Source: Linyphia triangularis
Taxonomy: Eukaryota > Arthropoda > Arachnida > Araneae > Linyphiidae
NCBI GenBank assembly: GCA_963978545.1
Contig: OZ021729.1
Location: forward strand, 86,780,670 to 86,844,669
Direction of reading: 5' to 3'
DNA length: 64,000 nt
Part shown: positions 37,401 to 46,301 of the stretch, in pieces
Layout of the letters: each line of letters begins with the position of its first letter
Numbering within the stretch: position 1 is the first letter of the stretch
Program-made: the position numbers and the translations under genes
The notes under the pieces: generated by a model
The model's input: only the letters and a program-made list of their open reading frames with translations
Told to the model about the DNA's origin: nothing
Database searches by the model: none

Positions 37401-37625
37401 TGTATATACCTGAATAGCAGAACCATTGGCTGCAGAAAGGGTCATTTGAACGGGATTTCGTCTTTGTAAATGCGTTGCAGGGGCAATGGAAATATCTGAA
37501 CCTGTATCGATAAGAAATTGTACGTTAGTACGTTTATCGTACACAAAAAGGCGACGAGAAGATCGAGGCAAGGTTATTGTCGCATCTATTCTTGCCTGTT
37601 CTCGTTTTTTTGAGTAAAATTGCAA
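34446..37625 (-). CDS. pol: Pol polyprotein (protease-RT-RNase H-integrase)
   Basis: Open frame of 1059 codons making the retrotransposon enzymes. Residues are counted from the first open codon. Aspartic protease has DTGS at 40-43 and IIGADFL at 102-108. Reverse transcriptase has motif A Asp277 (SRIDLIKAY) and the catalytic FVDD at 337-340. RNase H has Asp501, Glu542, Asp567 and the ADTLSR motif at 611. The integrase zinc domain has His692, His696, Cys726 and Cys729; the core has Asp758, Asp817 and Glu853, the D,D35E spacing. A GPY/F-type C-terminal module lies near 972-1008, followed by a ~50-residue hydrophilic tail without a chromodomain. The first codon is TTG, not ATG, and the first ATG (residue 61) lies after the protease Asp. 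Translation therefore most likely enters from gag by -1 frameshifting, with CGA at 37604 as the first new codon. The stop is TAA at 34446-34448. No internal stop or frameshift is seen. Confidence 0.95.
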   Translation of the reverse strand: MQFYSKKREQARIDATITLPRSSRRLFVYDKRTNVQFLIDTGSDISIAPATHLQRRNPVQMTLSAANGSAIQVYTTKTINLDFGLRRVFKWTFLIGNVSTPIIGADFLYNFNLLPDLKSRKLIDAQTKLFSPCTLSTSDVHSIKSVSGESIYHNLLREYPDITKPPSPHKEVKHSVVHYIQTTGPPVTAKARRLAPDRLRIAKEEFQSMIDLGHMRPSKSNYASPLHMVPKKDSTEWRPCGDFRNLNAQTIKDNYGVPNILDFTSHLHGTKIYSRIDLIKAYHHIPIHTDDVHKTAIISPFGLFESTRMQFGLINAASTFQRFIDEVTRDLPFVYAFVDDILVASRSPDEHLEHLKLLFQRLDHYGLSLKTSKCIFGVPTIEFLGYTVSESGILPRTQRVDCILKFPKPTTITQLRRFLGLINFYRRFLPKAAHILAPLNKFLEGIKNKKKSKRPSQTKACDILQWNEAAERAFSDAKNALATATLIRHPIPGAKVSVFVDASDFSIGGSVMQFNNNAWEPIAFMSMKLSKSQKNWSTYDRELLAIYTSVKKFRHLLEGRDFIIFTDQKPLIYAFKQKPDKCSPRQFRHLDYIAQFSTDIRHTKGTDNIVADTLSRIEIDSVSLTTLNFEEFALAQKNDPELKSLLNNTSSLKLQATFIPILNVQLHCDLSTGQPRPFVPESYRKIIFDQLHGLSHPGISATKKLISTRYVWPHMNKFIGEQVKCCIPCQRSKVHRHTKTPLGTFSLPDSRFSHIHLDLVGPLPPCDGNTYCLTVIDRYTRWPEAIAIPDSKASTVCKALFSVWISRFGCPSIITTDQGRQLESTLFRELQTLTGSNRIRTTAYHPIANGIIERFHRHMKSSIKAHENPKWTDTLPIILLGIRTAFKNDLQATSAELVYGKTLTLPADMFNPSDNKQSLDTSFVSTLKENMRKLNPITVSRHGQSPIFVHPDLKSCTHIFLRTDCYQPPLSQPYTGPHKVLTRSDKTITIELKGRHSTVSLDRVKPAYLLRDADDTDSGVSDQPTPKESDTPTFSDSHQQTITTKSGRKVHFPDRLTYS
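37551..37597 (-). promoter_or_regulatory. Predicted H-type pseudoknot stimulating frameshift
   Basis: Starting 6 nt after the slippery heptamer, stem 1 pairs AGGCAAG (37597-37591) with CTTGCCT (37572-37566), seven perfect pairs. Within its loop GCGAC (37583-37579) can pair with GTCGC (37555-37551) downstream, giving stem 2 of five pairs. The loops are 7, 6 and 10 nt. The spacing and geometry match known -1 stimulators. An alternative is a longer plain stem in which CGAGAA also pairs with TTCTCG. Confidence 0.65.
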
Positions 37626-38365
37626 GGTGGATTACATTTTACAGCTTTCGATCCAAATTTGAAATGATACCAGCAAAGCTCATGGTTTTTGTTTCGAGAT
37701 TTGCTGCGTTTACGCGGATTAAAAGAATGATTGCTTTGGTGACTCCTGCCGCGAGAAATTTCGTCTATTCGAATATTTAGCTGTTTAATCTTTTGCAACA
37801 AATTTCCTTCAACAGATGTAAGAGAGGGTGCGGAACAAGCACTTACCGTGAAGGGTGAAACTTCCACTATCCTGTCAGCAATTTCGGCCGCCTTCTCCAC
37901 AGTTAGCGGTGTTACCGCAGCCAAAACGGTTTGGACATGCGCAGGTAGATGTTGCAAAAACAATTCCAATATGAGACCTCCTGGCACTTTGTGACTTTCT
38001 GCGCGACGCAGCATGACACGCAGCAGCTCCGTTGGTTTCCGATCGCCGAGTTGTTCTCCTTGTAGCAATTTACGGATCTCTTGATGAGAAGATTCTCCGC
38101 TTCTTTTGATAAGCTCTGTCTTTAGCTGAAGGTACGGGTCCAAGGCATCGGGATTCATCAGAACGTCTCTCACGATTGACGCTGTCTCAGGGGGAAGATG
38201 AGAGACAACATGGTTGAACTTTGTCCGGCTCTCTGTAATCGCTTTTGGAACTCCAAGCTGGAAGGTGGCTTCACACATCGTGAACCATAGGGCTGGGTCT
38301 GCGTGATTGAAGATGGGGATTCTTACAGCCGAAACGACGGACACGTTTTCAATCGGTGTGGCCAT
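37586..38365 (-). CDS. gag: Gag capsid/nucleocapsid protein, CsRn1 type
   Basis: Encodes the structural protein that packages the element RNA. I start it at the ATG at 38363-38365, in good context (AAAG before, G after), giving 259 residues. The open frame runs 12 codons further up, but only to a TTG. Near the N terminus it has the typical PIFNHADPALWF (about 17-28), then a helical capsid region with EQLGDRKPTELLR (about 104-116) and LPAHVQTVL. A basic stretch precedes a zinc motif C231-x2-H234-x9-C244-x3-C248. This CHCC pattern, in place of the retroviral CCHC knuckle, is a known mark of CsRn1-clade Gag. The last 40 bases overlap the pol frame, where the frameshift signal sits. The stop is TAG at 37586-37588. 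A single zinc motif and no interruption are seen. Confidence 0.93.
   Translation of the reverse strand: MATPIENVSVVSAVRIPIFNHADPALWFTMCEATFQLGVPKAITESRTKFNHVVSHLPPETASIVRDVLMNPDALDPYLQLKTELIKRSGESSHQEIRKLLQGEQLGDRKPTELLRVMLRRAESHKVPGGLILELFLQHLPAHVQTVLAAVTPLTVEKAAEIADRIVEVSPFTVSACSAPSLTSVEGNLLQKIKQLNIRIDEISRGRSHQSNHSFNPRKRSKSRNKNHELCWYHFKFGSKAVKCNPPCNFTQKNENRQE
37604..37610 (-). promoter_or_regulatory. -1 ribosomal frameshift slippery heptamer A AAA AAC
   Basis: In the gag frame the codons are CAA AAA AAC, giving the canonical X XXY YYZ heptamer AAAAAAC. Slipping back one base puts the ribosome into the pol frame at CGA (37604). The site lies six codons before the gag stop. A AAA AAC is an established efficient slippery site in retroviral and retrotransposon overlaps. 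Confidence 0.85.
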
Positions 38366-38667
38366 CTTTGAAGAACGATGTAAAACCCTCTTTAAAAGCA
38401 ATCCTTAGCAGCGATAGCAGTCAGAAACGAAGACCGTCTTTTTTGAAGAAGCGAGTGGGGAAATTTCGGAAGTGGGTCACTGTGCCGAGTTGCAAGGAAC
38501 CTTCAATGCCTGCTCGGGGAGAAATCGAGCACTTCAAAAGGGGCTGATAAAGGGCTGTTGATGCATTGAGTATAACAGAGAGTTCGAAATGGGATCATTA
38601 CGATGGCTCGTGTTTACAGTTTTTTTTCTTTAGTAGCAGTGCGTGTGCTTCGCGTTTTAGAAACCGC
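38366..38667 (-). other. Retrotransposon 5' leader
   Basis: Roughly 300 bases between the primer binding site and the gag ATG, read on the minus strand. It would hold any packaging signal. No conserved motif could be recognised. Open frames on the plus strand here are chance products. Confidence 0.6.
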
Positions 38668-38675
38668 GGTCACCA
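38668..38675 (-). other. Primer binding site (tRNA-Trp-like, partial match)
   Basis: In element orientation the sequence after the 5' LTR is TAA followed by TGGTGACCGCGGTTTC. TGG is complementary to the CCA tail, and TGGTGACC equals the first eight bases expected for a tRNA-Trp primer, the primer known for CsRn1-clade elements. The following bases differ from the usual Trp continuation, so the tRNA identity is tentative. The site is offset 3 nt from the LTR. Confidence 0.55.
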
Positions 38676-38678
38676 TTA

Positions 38679-39058
38679 TATGGAGGTATGGCTGTTATAT
38701 ACTGTTAGTGATGATGTTTGAGTCAAGTATCAGAAGGATTTTAGGAGCATTTAAGACTTTAATCTCCACACAACACACGCTACATATAAGACAAAGGAAT
38801 ATTTGAAAAGAAGGAACACAGGTCCTTTAGCATTTGAATCAGAGCTAGAAGTGATGTCCTTTCGGTTCAGATCACTGAGAGGAATGAATTAGCCACACCT
38901 ACTTTCTGCAGTGATTGGCTAAGTTAAGTTTTAGTATTACTTTCATTTGCTGAAGATTTTGATCGACAGTTTCTAGTTTTGGTTCGCAAACGAAAGTTTC
39001 ACTTCGCGAAAATGGTTGACGCATAAAGAAAGTTGGATGAACTTATTGCGTCACCACA
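38679..39058 (-). repeat. 5' LTR (380 bp)
   Basis: A direct repeat of 33764-34143. It drives transcription of the element toward lower coordinates. It begins TGTGGTGACG at 39058 and ends CCTCCATA at 38679 in element orientation. Confidence 0.93.
38784..38920 (-). promoter_or_regulatory. Possible LTR promoter: CCAAT and TATA-like motifs
   Basis: On the minus strand AGCCAAT lies at 38920-38914 and a TATA-like TTATAT at 38789-38784, followed about 20 bases later by ATTAAA. The order CCAAT, TATA, poly(A) signal fits a U3-R arrangement. The motifs are short, and no start site can be proven from sequence. Confidence 0.35.
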
Positions 39059-39062
39059 GGTT
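39059..39062. repeat. Target-site duplication GGTT (right)
   Basis: This is the second copy of the 4-bp target duplication, followed by ATAAAGACAT, which continues the interrupted L2' module exactly. Confidence 0.9.
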
Positions 39063-39391
39063 ATAAAGACATTTTTGTTTTTTACAGTAACTGGGTTTTG
39101 AGTAGTAAAATTTCACTTTAATGACGATTTGAATGTGAAAATTGATTCGCGTGATGATTTCTGTTACCCTAGTTGCACAAAAATTGTAAAATTTTGAAAA
39201 TTTAGATATGTGAAATTTTCCATATGGTTAACATGGGAAAATTTAAAAACTAAAATTTGTGAAAGTGCAATTTTTGGAACCAACTTTAGACCCATTTCGT
39301 ATTTAGTGAGAATTATAAAATTGGAATTGGAGATTTTCCTATATATGAGCTACAATATCACAAACGGGAAAATTTTACTTTTTGATCAATA
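39063..39391 (+). repeat. Right part of split L2' satellite module
   Basis: Continues the module from 33763. It has L2 marks (TTCGCGTGATG, TAGTTGCACAAAAA) plus the L2' features GAGCTACAATATC and an 11-bp deletion giving ACGGGAAAATTTTAC. The 60-codon plus-strand frame here is a by-product of the repeat. Confidence 0.88.
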
Positions 39392-42300
39392 ATTCATTTG
39401 ATAGTCCGCCATGTGTTTTCAATGGGGGAATTGTATTGATGAGAAAATTGCTCAAATGCTTTCAAATTGTGAATTTGAGTTGTATATATGTTTTATAGTC
39501 ATTCTTTTTATAGTCATTTTATAGACCATTTTAATGTGGAAATCAATTCGGGTGTTGATTTCTGTTACCCTTGCTGTAAAAAGATTGTAAAAGTTTGAAA
39601 ATTTAGAAGTGTGAAATTTTTCATACGATTAACATGGGGAAAATTTAAAACGAAACATTTTTAAAGTGCACTTTTTGGACCACCTTTAGACCCACTTCTT
39701 AATTAGTTAGTGTTTTAAAATTGGAATTAGAGTTTCTCCTATATATATGCTTCAATATCACAAACGGGAAAAAATTTTGAAAATTTTACTTTTTGATCAA
39801 TAATTCATTGAATAGTCTGCCATGTGTTTTCAATGTTGGAATTGTATTTATGAGAAAATTGCTCAAATGCTTTCAAATTGTGAATTTGAGTTGGATATAT
39901 GTTTTATAGTCATTCTGGTACCAAATTTTAATTAAAAAAAAAGTATTCTAAAAATCAAAAATTCCATTTTTCGTATATCTTGAAATATTTCAGTTTCGAG
40001 TCTAATTGAATGGAAGATTTCATTTTTAACAAATGTTTCCAAATTGTGTTTTTTATACAAAAACACTTTAAAAATCAAACTAATTTCAAAATTTTGGCTA
40101 AAAAAATTATTTTTGAATAGCTTTACGACAAGTTAAAATTTTGAAACGAAAGCGCTCAGAAACTGTTTTTAAGTCTTTATTTTACTTAGCATTGCTTCGA
40201 TTTTGAGTGCTAAAATACTATTTCATGAGCCAATTGATGATCAGAAAGAAATCGGGTGATGACTTTTATTATCCTAGGCAACAAATTAAGGTTAAAATTG
40301 GAAAATTGAGAATTTGAAAATTGCCTAAGGATTGGCAAGTTTAATGTATATTCAAAGGGATATAAAGACTTTTTTTGGCAATAACTGAATTTTGAGTAGT
40401 AAAATTTCATTTTAATGACCATTTTAATTTGGAAATCAATTCGGGTGATGATTTCAGTTACCCTAGCTGTAAAAAGATTGTAAAAGTTTAAAAATTTAGA
40501 AGTGTGAAATTTTTCATACGATTAATATGGGGAAAATTTGAAACGAAACATTTTGAAAGTGCACTTTTTGAACCACCTTTTGACCCACTTCTTATTTAGT
40601 TAGTGTTTTAAAATTGGAATTGGAGTTTCTCCTATATATAAGCTTCAATATCACACACGTGAAAAAATTTTGAAAATTTTACTTTTTGATCAATAATTCA
40701 TTGAATAGTCCGCCATGTGTTTTCAATGGGGGAATTGTATTGATGAGAAAATTGCTCAAATGCTTTCAAATTGTGAATTTGAGTTGGATATTTGTTTTAA
40801 AGTCATTCTTTTTATAGTCATTTTATAGACCTTTTTAAAGTGGAAATCAATTCGGGTGATGATTTCCGTTACCCTAGCTGTAAAAAGATTGTAAAAGTTT
40901 GAAAATTTAGAAGTGTGAAATTTTTCATACGATTAACATGGGGAAAATTTTAAACGAAACATTTTGAAAGGGCACTTTTTGGACCGCCTTTAGACCCACT
41001 ACTTATTTAGTTAGTGTTTTAAAATTGGAATTAGAGTTTCTCCTATATATATGCTTCAATATCACAAACGGGAAAAAATTTTGAAAATTTTACTTTTTGA
41101 TCAATAATTCATTGAATAGTCTGCCATGTGTTTTCAATGGGGGAATTGTATTTATGAGAAAATTGCTCAAATGCTTTCAAATTGTGAATTTGAGTTGGAT
41201 ATATGTTTTATAGTCATTCTGGTACCAAATTTTAATTAAAAAAAAAGTATTCTAAAAATCAAAAATTCCATTTTTCGTATATCTTGAAATATTTCAGTTT
41301 CGAGTCTAATTGAATGGAAGATTTCATTTTTAACAAATGTTTCCAAATTGTGTTTTTTATACAAAAACACTTTAAAAATCAAACTAATTTCAAAATTTTG
41401 GCTAAAAAAATTATTTTTGAATAGCTTTACGACAAGTTAAAATTTTGAAACGAAAGCGCTCAGAAACTGTTTTTAAGTCTTTATTTTACTTAGCATTGCT
41501 TCGATTTTAAGTGCTAAAATACTACTTCATGAGCCAATTGATGATCAGAAAGAAATCGGGTGATGACTTTTATTATCCTAGGCAACAAATTAAGGTTAAA
41601 ATTGGAAAAATGAGAATTTGAAAATTGCCTAAGGATTGGCAAGTTTAATGTATATTCAAAGGGATATAAAGACTTTTTTTGGCAATAACTGAATTTTGAG
41701 TAGTAAAATTTCATTTTAATGACCATTTTAATTTGGAAATCAATTCGGGTGATGATTTCAGTTACCCTAGCTGTAAAAAGATTGTAAAAGTTTAAAAATT
41801 TAGAAGTGTGAAATTTTTCATACGATTAATATGGGGAAAATTTGAAACGAAACATTTTGAAAGTGCACTTTTTGAACCACCTTTTGACCCACTTCTTATT
41901 TAGTTAGTGTTTTAAAATTGGAATTGGAGTTTCTCCTATATATAAGCTTCAATATCACACACGTGAAAAAATTTTGAAAATTTTACTTTTTGATCAATAA
42001 TTCATTGAATAGTCCGCCATGTGTTTTCAATGGGGGAATTGTATTGATGAGAAAATTGCTCAAATGCTTTCAAATTGTGAATTTGAGTTGGATATTTGTT
42101 TTAAAGTCATTCTTTTTATAGTCATTTTATAGACCTTTTTAAAGTGGAAATCAATTCGGGTGATGATTTCCGTTACCCTAGCTGTAAAAAGATTGTAAAA
42201 GTTTGAAAATTTAGAAGTGTGAAATTTTTCATACGATTAACATGGGGAAAATTTAAAACGAAACATTTTGAAAGGGCACTTTTTGGACCGCCTTTAGACC

Positions 42301-43303
42301 CATTACTTATTTAGTTAGTGTTTTAAAATTGGAATTAGAGTTTCTCCTATATATATGCTTCAATATCACAAACGGGAAAAAATTTTGAAAATTTTACTTT
42401 TTGATCAATAATTCATTGAATAGTCTGCCATGTGTTTTCAATGGGGGAATTGTATTTATGAGAAAATTGCTCAAATGCTTTCAAATTGTGAATTTGAGTT
42501 GGATATATGTTTTATAGTCATTCTGGTACCAAATTTTAATTAAAAAAAAAGTATTCTAAAAATCAAAAATTCCATTTTTCGTATATCTTGAAATATTTCA
42601 GTTTCGAGTCTAATTGAATGGAAGATTTCATTTTTAACAAATGTTTCCAAATTGTGTTTTTTATACAAAAACACTTTAAAAATCAAACTAATTTCAAAAT
42701 TTTGGCTAAAAAAATTATTTTTGAATAGCTTTACGAGAAGTTAAAATTTTGAAACGAAAGCGCTCAGATACTGTTTTTAAGTCTTTATTTTACTTAGCAT
42801 TGCTTCGATTTTGAGTGCTAAAATACTATTTCATGAGCCAATTGATGATCAGAAAGAAATCGGGTGATGACTTTTATTATCCTAGGCAACAAATTAAGGT
42901 TAAAATTGGAAAATTGAGAATTTGAAAATTGCCTAAGGATTGGCAAGTTTAATGTATATTCAAAGGGATATAAAGACTTTTTTTGGCAATAACTGAATTT
43001 TGAGTAGTAAAATTTCATTTTAATGACCATTTTAATGTGGAAATCAATTCGGGTGATGATTTCAGTTACCCTAGTTGTAAAAAGATTGTAAAAGTTTAAA
43101 AATTTAGAAGTGTGAAATTTTTCATACGATTAATATGGGGAAAATTTGAAACGAAACATTTTGAAAGTGCACTTTTTGAACCACCTTTTGACCCACTTCT
43201 TATTTAGTTAGTGTTTCAAAATTGGAATTGGAGTTTCTCCTATATATAAGCTTCAATATCACACACGTGAAAAAATTTTGAAAATTTTACTTTTTGATCA
43301 ATA
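39392..43303 (+). repeat. Satellite block S2'-L1-S1-L1-S1-L1
   Basis: Modules are S2' 39392-39802 (marked by GAGTTGTATATATG and CTTAATTAGTTAG), L1 39803-40695, S1 40696-41106, L1 41107-41999, S1 42000-42410 and L1 42411-43303. This is the longest S1-L1 dimer run in the window, with a 1304-bp period. No gene is present. Confidence 0.88.
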
Positions 43304-46301
43304 ATTCATTGAATAGTCCACCTTGTGTTTTCAATGGGGGAATTGTATTGATGAGAAAATTGCTCAAATGCTTTCAAATTGTGAATTTGAGTTGGATATA
43401 TGTTTTATAGTCATTCTGGTACCAAATTTTAATTAAAAAAAAAGTATTCTAAAAATCAAAAATTCAATTTTTCGTATATCTTGAAATATTTCAGTTTCGA
43501 GGGTAATTGAATGGAAGATTTCATTTTCAACAATTGGTTCCAAATTATGTTTTTTATTCAAAAAACTTTATAAATGAAACTAAGTCCAAAATTTTGGCCA
43601 AAAAACTATATTTGAATAGCTATATGAGAAGTTGATATTTTGAAACGAAAGCGCTAAGAATTTTTTTTCAAGCCGTCTTTGATCCTAGGCAACAAATTTA
43701 GATTAAATTAAGAATTTGAAAATTGCCTTAGGATTGACAATTTTAATGTATTTTCAAATGGTTATAAAGACATTTTTGTTTTTTACAGTTACTGGGTTTT
43801 AAGTAGTAAAATTTCACTTTAATGACGATTTGAATGTGAAAATTGATTCGCGTGATGATTTCTGTTACCCTAGTTGCACAAAAATTGTAAAATTTTGAAA
43901 ATTTAGATATGTGAAATTTTCCATATGGTTAACATGGGAAAATTTAAAAACTAAAATTTGTGAAAGTGCAATTTTTGGAACCAACTTTAGACCCATTTCG
44001 TATTTAGTGAGAATTATAAAATTGGAATTGAAGATTTTCCTATATATGAACTTCAATATCACAAACAGGAAAAAATTTTGAAAATTTTACTTTTTGATCA
44101 ATAATTCATTGAATAGTCCGCCATGTGTTTTCAATGATGGAATTGTATTTATGAGAAAATTGCTCAAATGCTTTCAAATTGTGAATTTGAGTTGGATATA
44201 TGTTTTATAGTCATTCTTTTTATAGTCATTTTATAGACCATTTTAATGTGGAAATCAATTCGGGTGTTGATTTCTGTTACCCTTGCTGTAAAAAGATTGT
44301 AAAAGTTTGAAAATATAGAAGTGTGAAATTTTTCATTCGATTAACATGGGGAAAATTTAAAACGAAACATTTTGAAGGTGCACTTTTTGGACCACCTTTA
44401 GACCCACTTCTTATTTAGTTAGTGTTTTAAAATTGGAATTAGAGTTTCTCCTATATATAAGCTTCAATATCACAAACGGGAAAATTTTTTGAAAATTTTA
44501 CTTTTTGATCAATAATTCATTGACTAGTCCGCCATGTGTTTTCAATGAGGGAATTGTATTTTTGAGAAAATAGCTCAAAGGCTTTCAAATTGTGAATTTG
44601 AGTTGGATATATGTTTTATAGTCATTCTGGTACCAAATTTTAATTAAAAAAAAAAAGTATTCTAAAAATCAAAAATTCCATTTTTCGTAAATCTTGAAAT
44701 ATTTCAGTTTCGAGTGTAATTGAATGGAAGATTTCATTTTTAACAAATGGTTCCAAATTGTGTTTTTTATTCACAAACACTTTAAAAATCAAACTAATTT
44801 CAAAATTTTGGCTAAAAAAATTATTTTTGAATAGCTTTATGAGAAGTTGAAATTTTGGAACGAAATCGCTCGGAAACTGTTTTTAAGTCTTTATTTTACT
44901 TAGCATTGCTTCGATTTTGAGTGCTAAAATACTATTTCATGAGCAAATTGATGATCAGAAAGAAATCGGGTGATGACTTTTATTATCCTAGGCAAAAATT
45001 AAGGTTAAAATTCGAAAATTGAGAATTTTACAATTGCCTAAGGATTGCTAAGTTTAATGTATATTCAAAGGGATATAAAGACTTTTTTTGGCAATAACTG
45101 AATTTTGAGTAGTAAAATTTCATTTTAATGACCATTTTAATGTGGAAATCAATTCGGGTGATGATTTCTGTTACCCTAGCTGTAAAAAGATTGTAAAAGT
45201 TTGAAAATTTAGAAGTGTGAAATTTTTCTTACGATTAACATGGGGAAAATTTAAAACGAAACATTTTGTAAGTGCACTTTTTGGACCACCTTTAGACCCA
45301 CTTCTTATTTAGTTAGTGTTTTAAAATTGGAATTAGAGTTTCTCCTATATATAAGCTTCAATATCACAAACGGGAAAAAATTTTGAAAATTTTACTTTTT
45401 GTTCAATAATTCATTGACTAGTCCGCCATGTGTTTTCAATGGGGAAATTGTATTTTTGAGAAAATTGCTCAAATACTTTCAAATTGTGAATTTGAGTTGG
45501 ATATATGTTTTATAGTCATTCTGGTACCAAATTTTAATTAAAAAAAAAAGTATTCTAAAAATCAAAAATTCCATTTTTCGTAAATCTTGAAATATTTCAG
45601 TTTCGAGTGTAATTGAATGGAAGATTTCATTTTTAACAAATGGTTCCAAATTGTGTTTTTTATTCACAAACACTTTAAAAATCAAACTAATTTCAAAATT
45701 TTGGCTAAAAAAATTATTTTTGAATAGCTTTATGAGAAGTTGAAATTTTGGAACGAAATCGCTCGGAAACTGTTTTTAAGTCTTTATTTTACTTAGCATT
45801 GCTTCGATTTTGAGTGCTAAAATACTATTTCATGAGCAAATTGATGATCAGAAAGAAATCGGGTGATGACTTTTATTATCCTAGGCAAAAATTAAGGTTA
45901 AAATTCGAAAATTGAGAATTTTACAATTGCCTAAGGATTGCTAAGTTTAATGTATATTCAAAGGGATATAAAGACTTTTTTTGGCAATAACTGAATTTTG
46001 AGTAGTAAAATTTCATTTTAATGACCATTTTAATGTGGAAATCAATTCGGGTGATGATTTCTGTTACCCTAGCTGTAAAAAGATTGTAAAAGTTTGAAAA
46101 TTTAGAAGTGTGAAATTTTTCTTACGATTAACATGGGGAAAATTTAAAACGAAACATTTTGAAAGTGCACTTTTTGAACCACCTTTTGACCCACTTCTTA
46201 TTTAGTTAGTGTTTTAAAATTGGAATTGGAGTTTCTCCTATATATAAGCTTCAATATCACACACGTGAAAAAATTTTGAAAATTTTACTTTTTGATCAAT
46301 A
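43304..46301 (+). repeat. Satellite block L2-S2-L3-L3
   Basis: Modules are L2 43304-44103, S2 44104-44514, L3 44515-45408 (894 bp, 11-A tract near 44647) and a second L3 45409-46301 where L4 is expected. The second L3 ends with an L1/L4-type tail (AACCACCTTTTGACC, CACACGTG), so it is a hybrid. Both L3 copies share GAGAATTTTACAATTGCC. Confidence 0.86.

Larger units (their letters stand above)
33764..39058 (-). mobile_element. Full-length Ty3/gypsy LTR retrotransposon, CsRn1-like
   Basis: A 5295-bp element on the minus strand. In its own order it has the 5' LTR (39058-38679), primer binding site, leader, gag, pol and 3' LTR (34143-33764). Pol runs protease, reverse transcriptase, RNase H, integrase, which is the Ty3/gypsy order. 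The unusual CX2HX9CX3C zinc motif in Gag, the style of the Gag capsid region and a possible tRNA-Trp primer fit the CsRn1 clade. There is no env-like frame. Both frames are uninterrupted apart from the expected frameshift, and the two LTRs look identical over 380 bp, so the copy is young and may be autonomous. Base composition is much less AT-rich than the surrounding satellite. Confidence 0.95.

Noticed and set aside
34446..37625. Frame disruption between gag and pol as a sign of a dead element
   Set aside because: The -1 offset coincides with a canonical slippery site and pseudoknot, so it is the normal expression strategy rather than a mutation.
38366..38401. Longer Gag starting at 38401
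   Set aside because: The first codon of that open frame is TTG. The ATG at 38365 has a good context and fits the family N terminus.
38603..38806. Plus-strand frame across the leader and 5' LTR as a possible extra gene
   Set aside because: It overlaps the primer binding site and LTR, is short, and resembles no known env or accessory protein.
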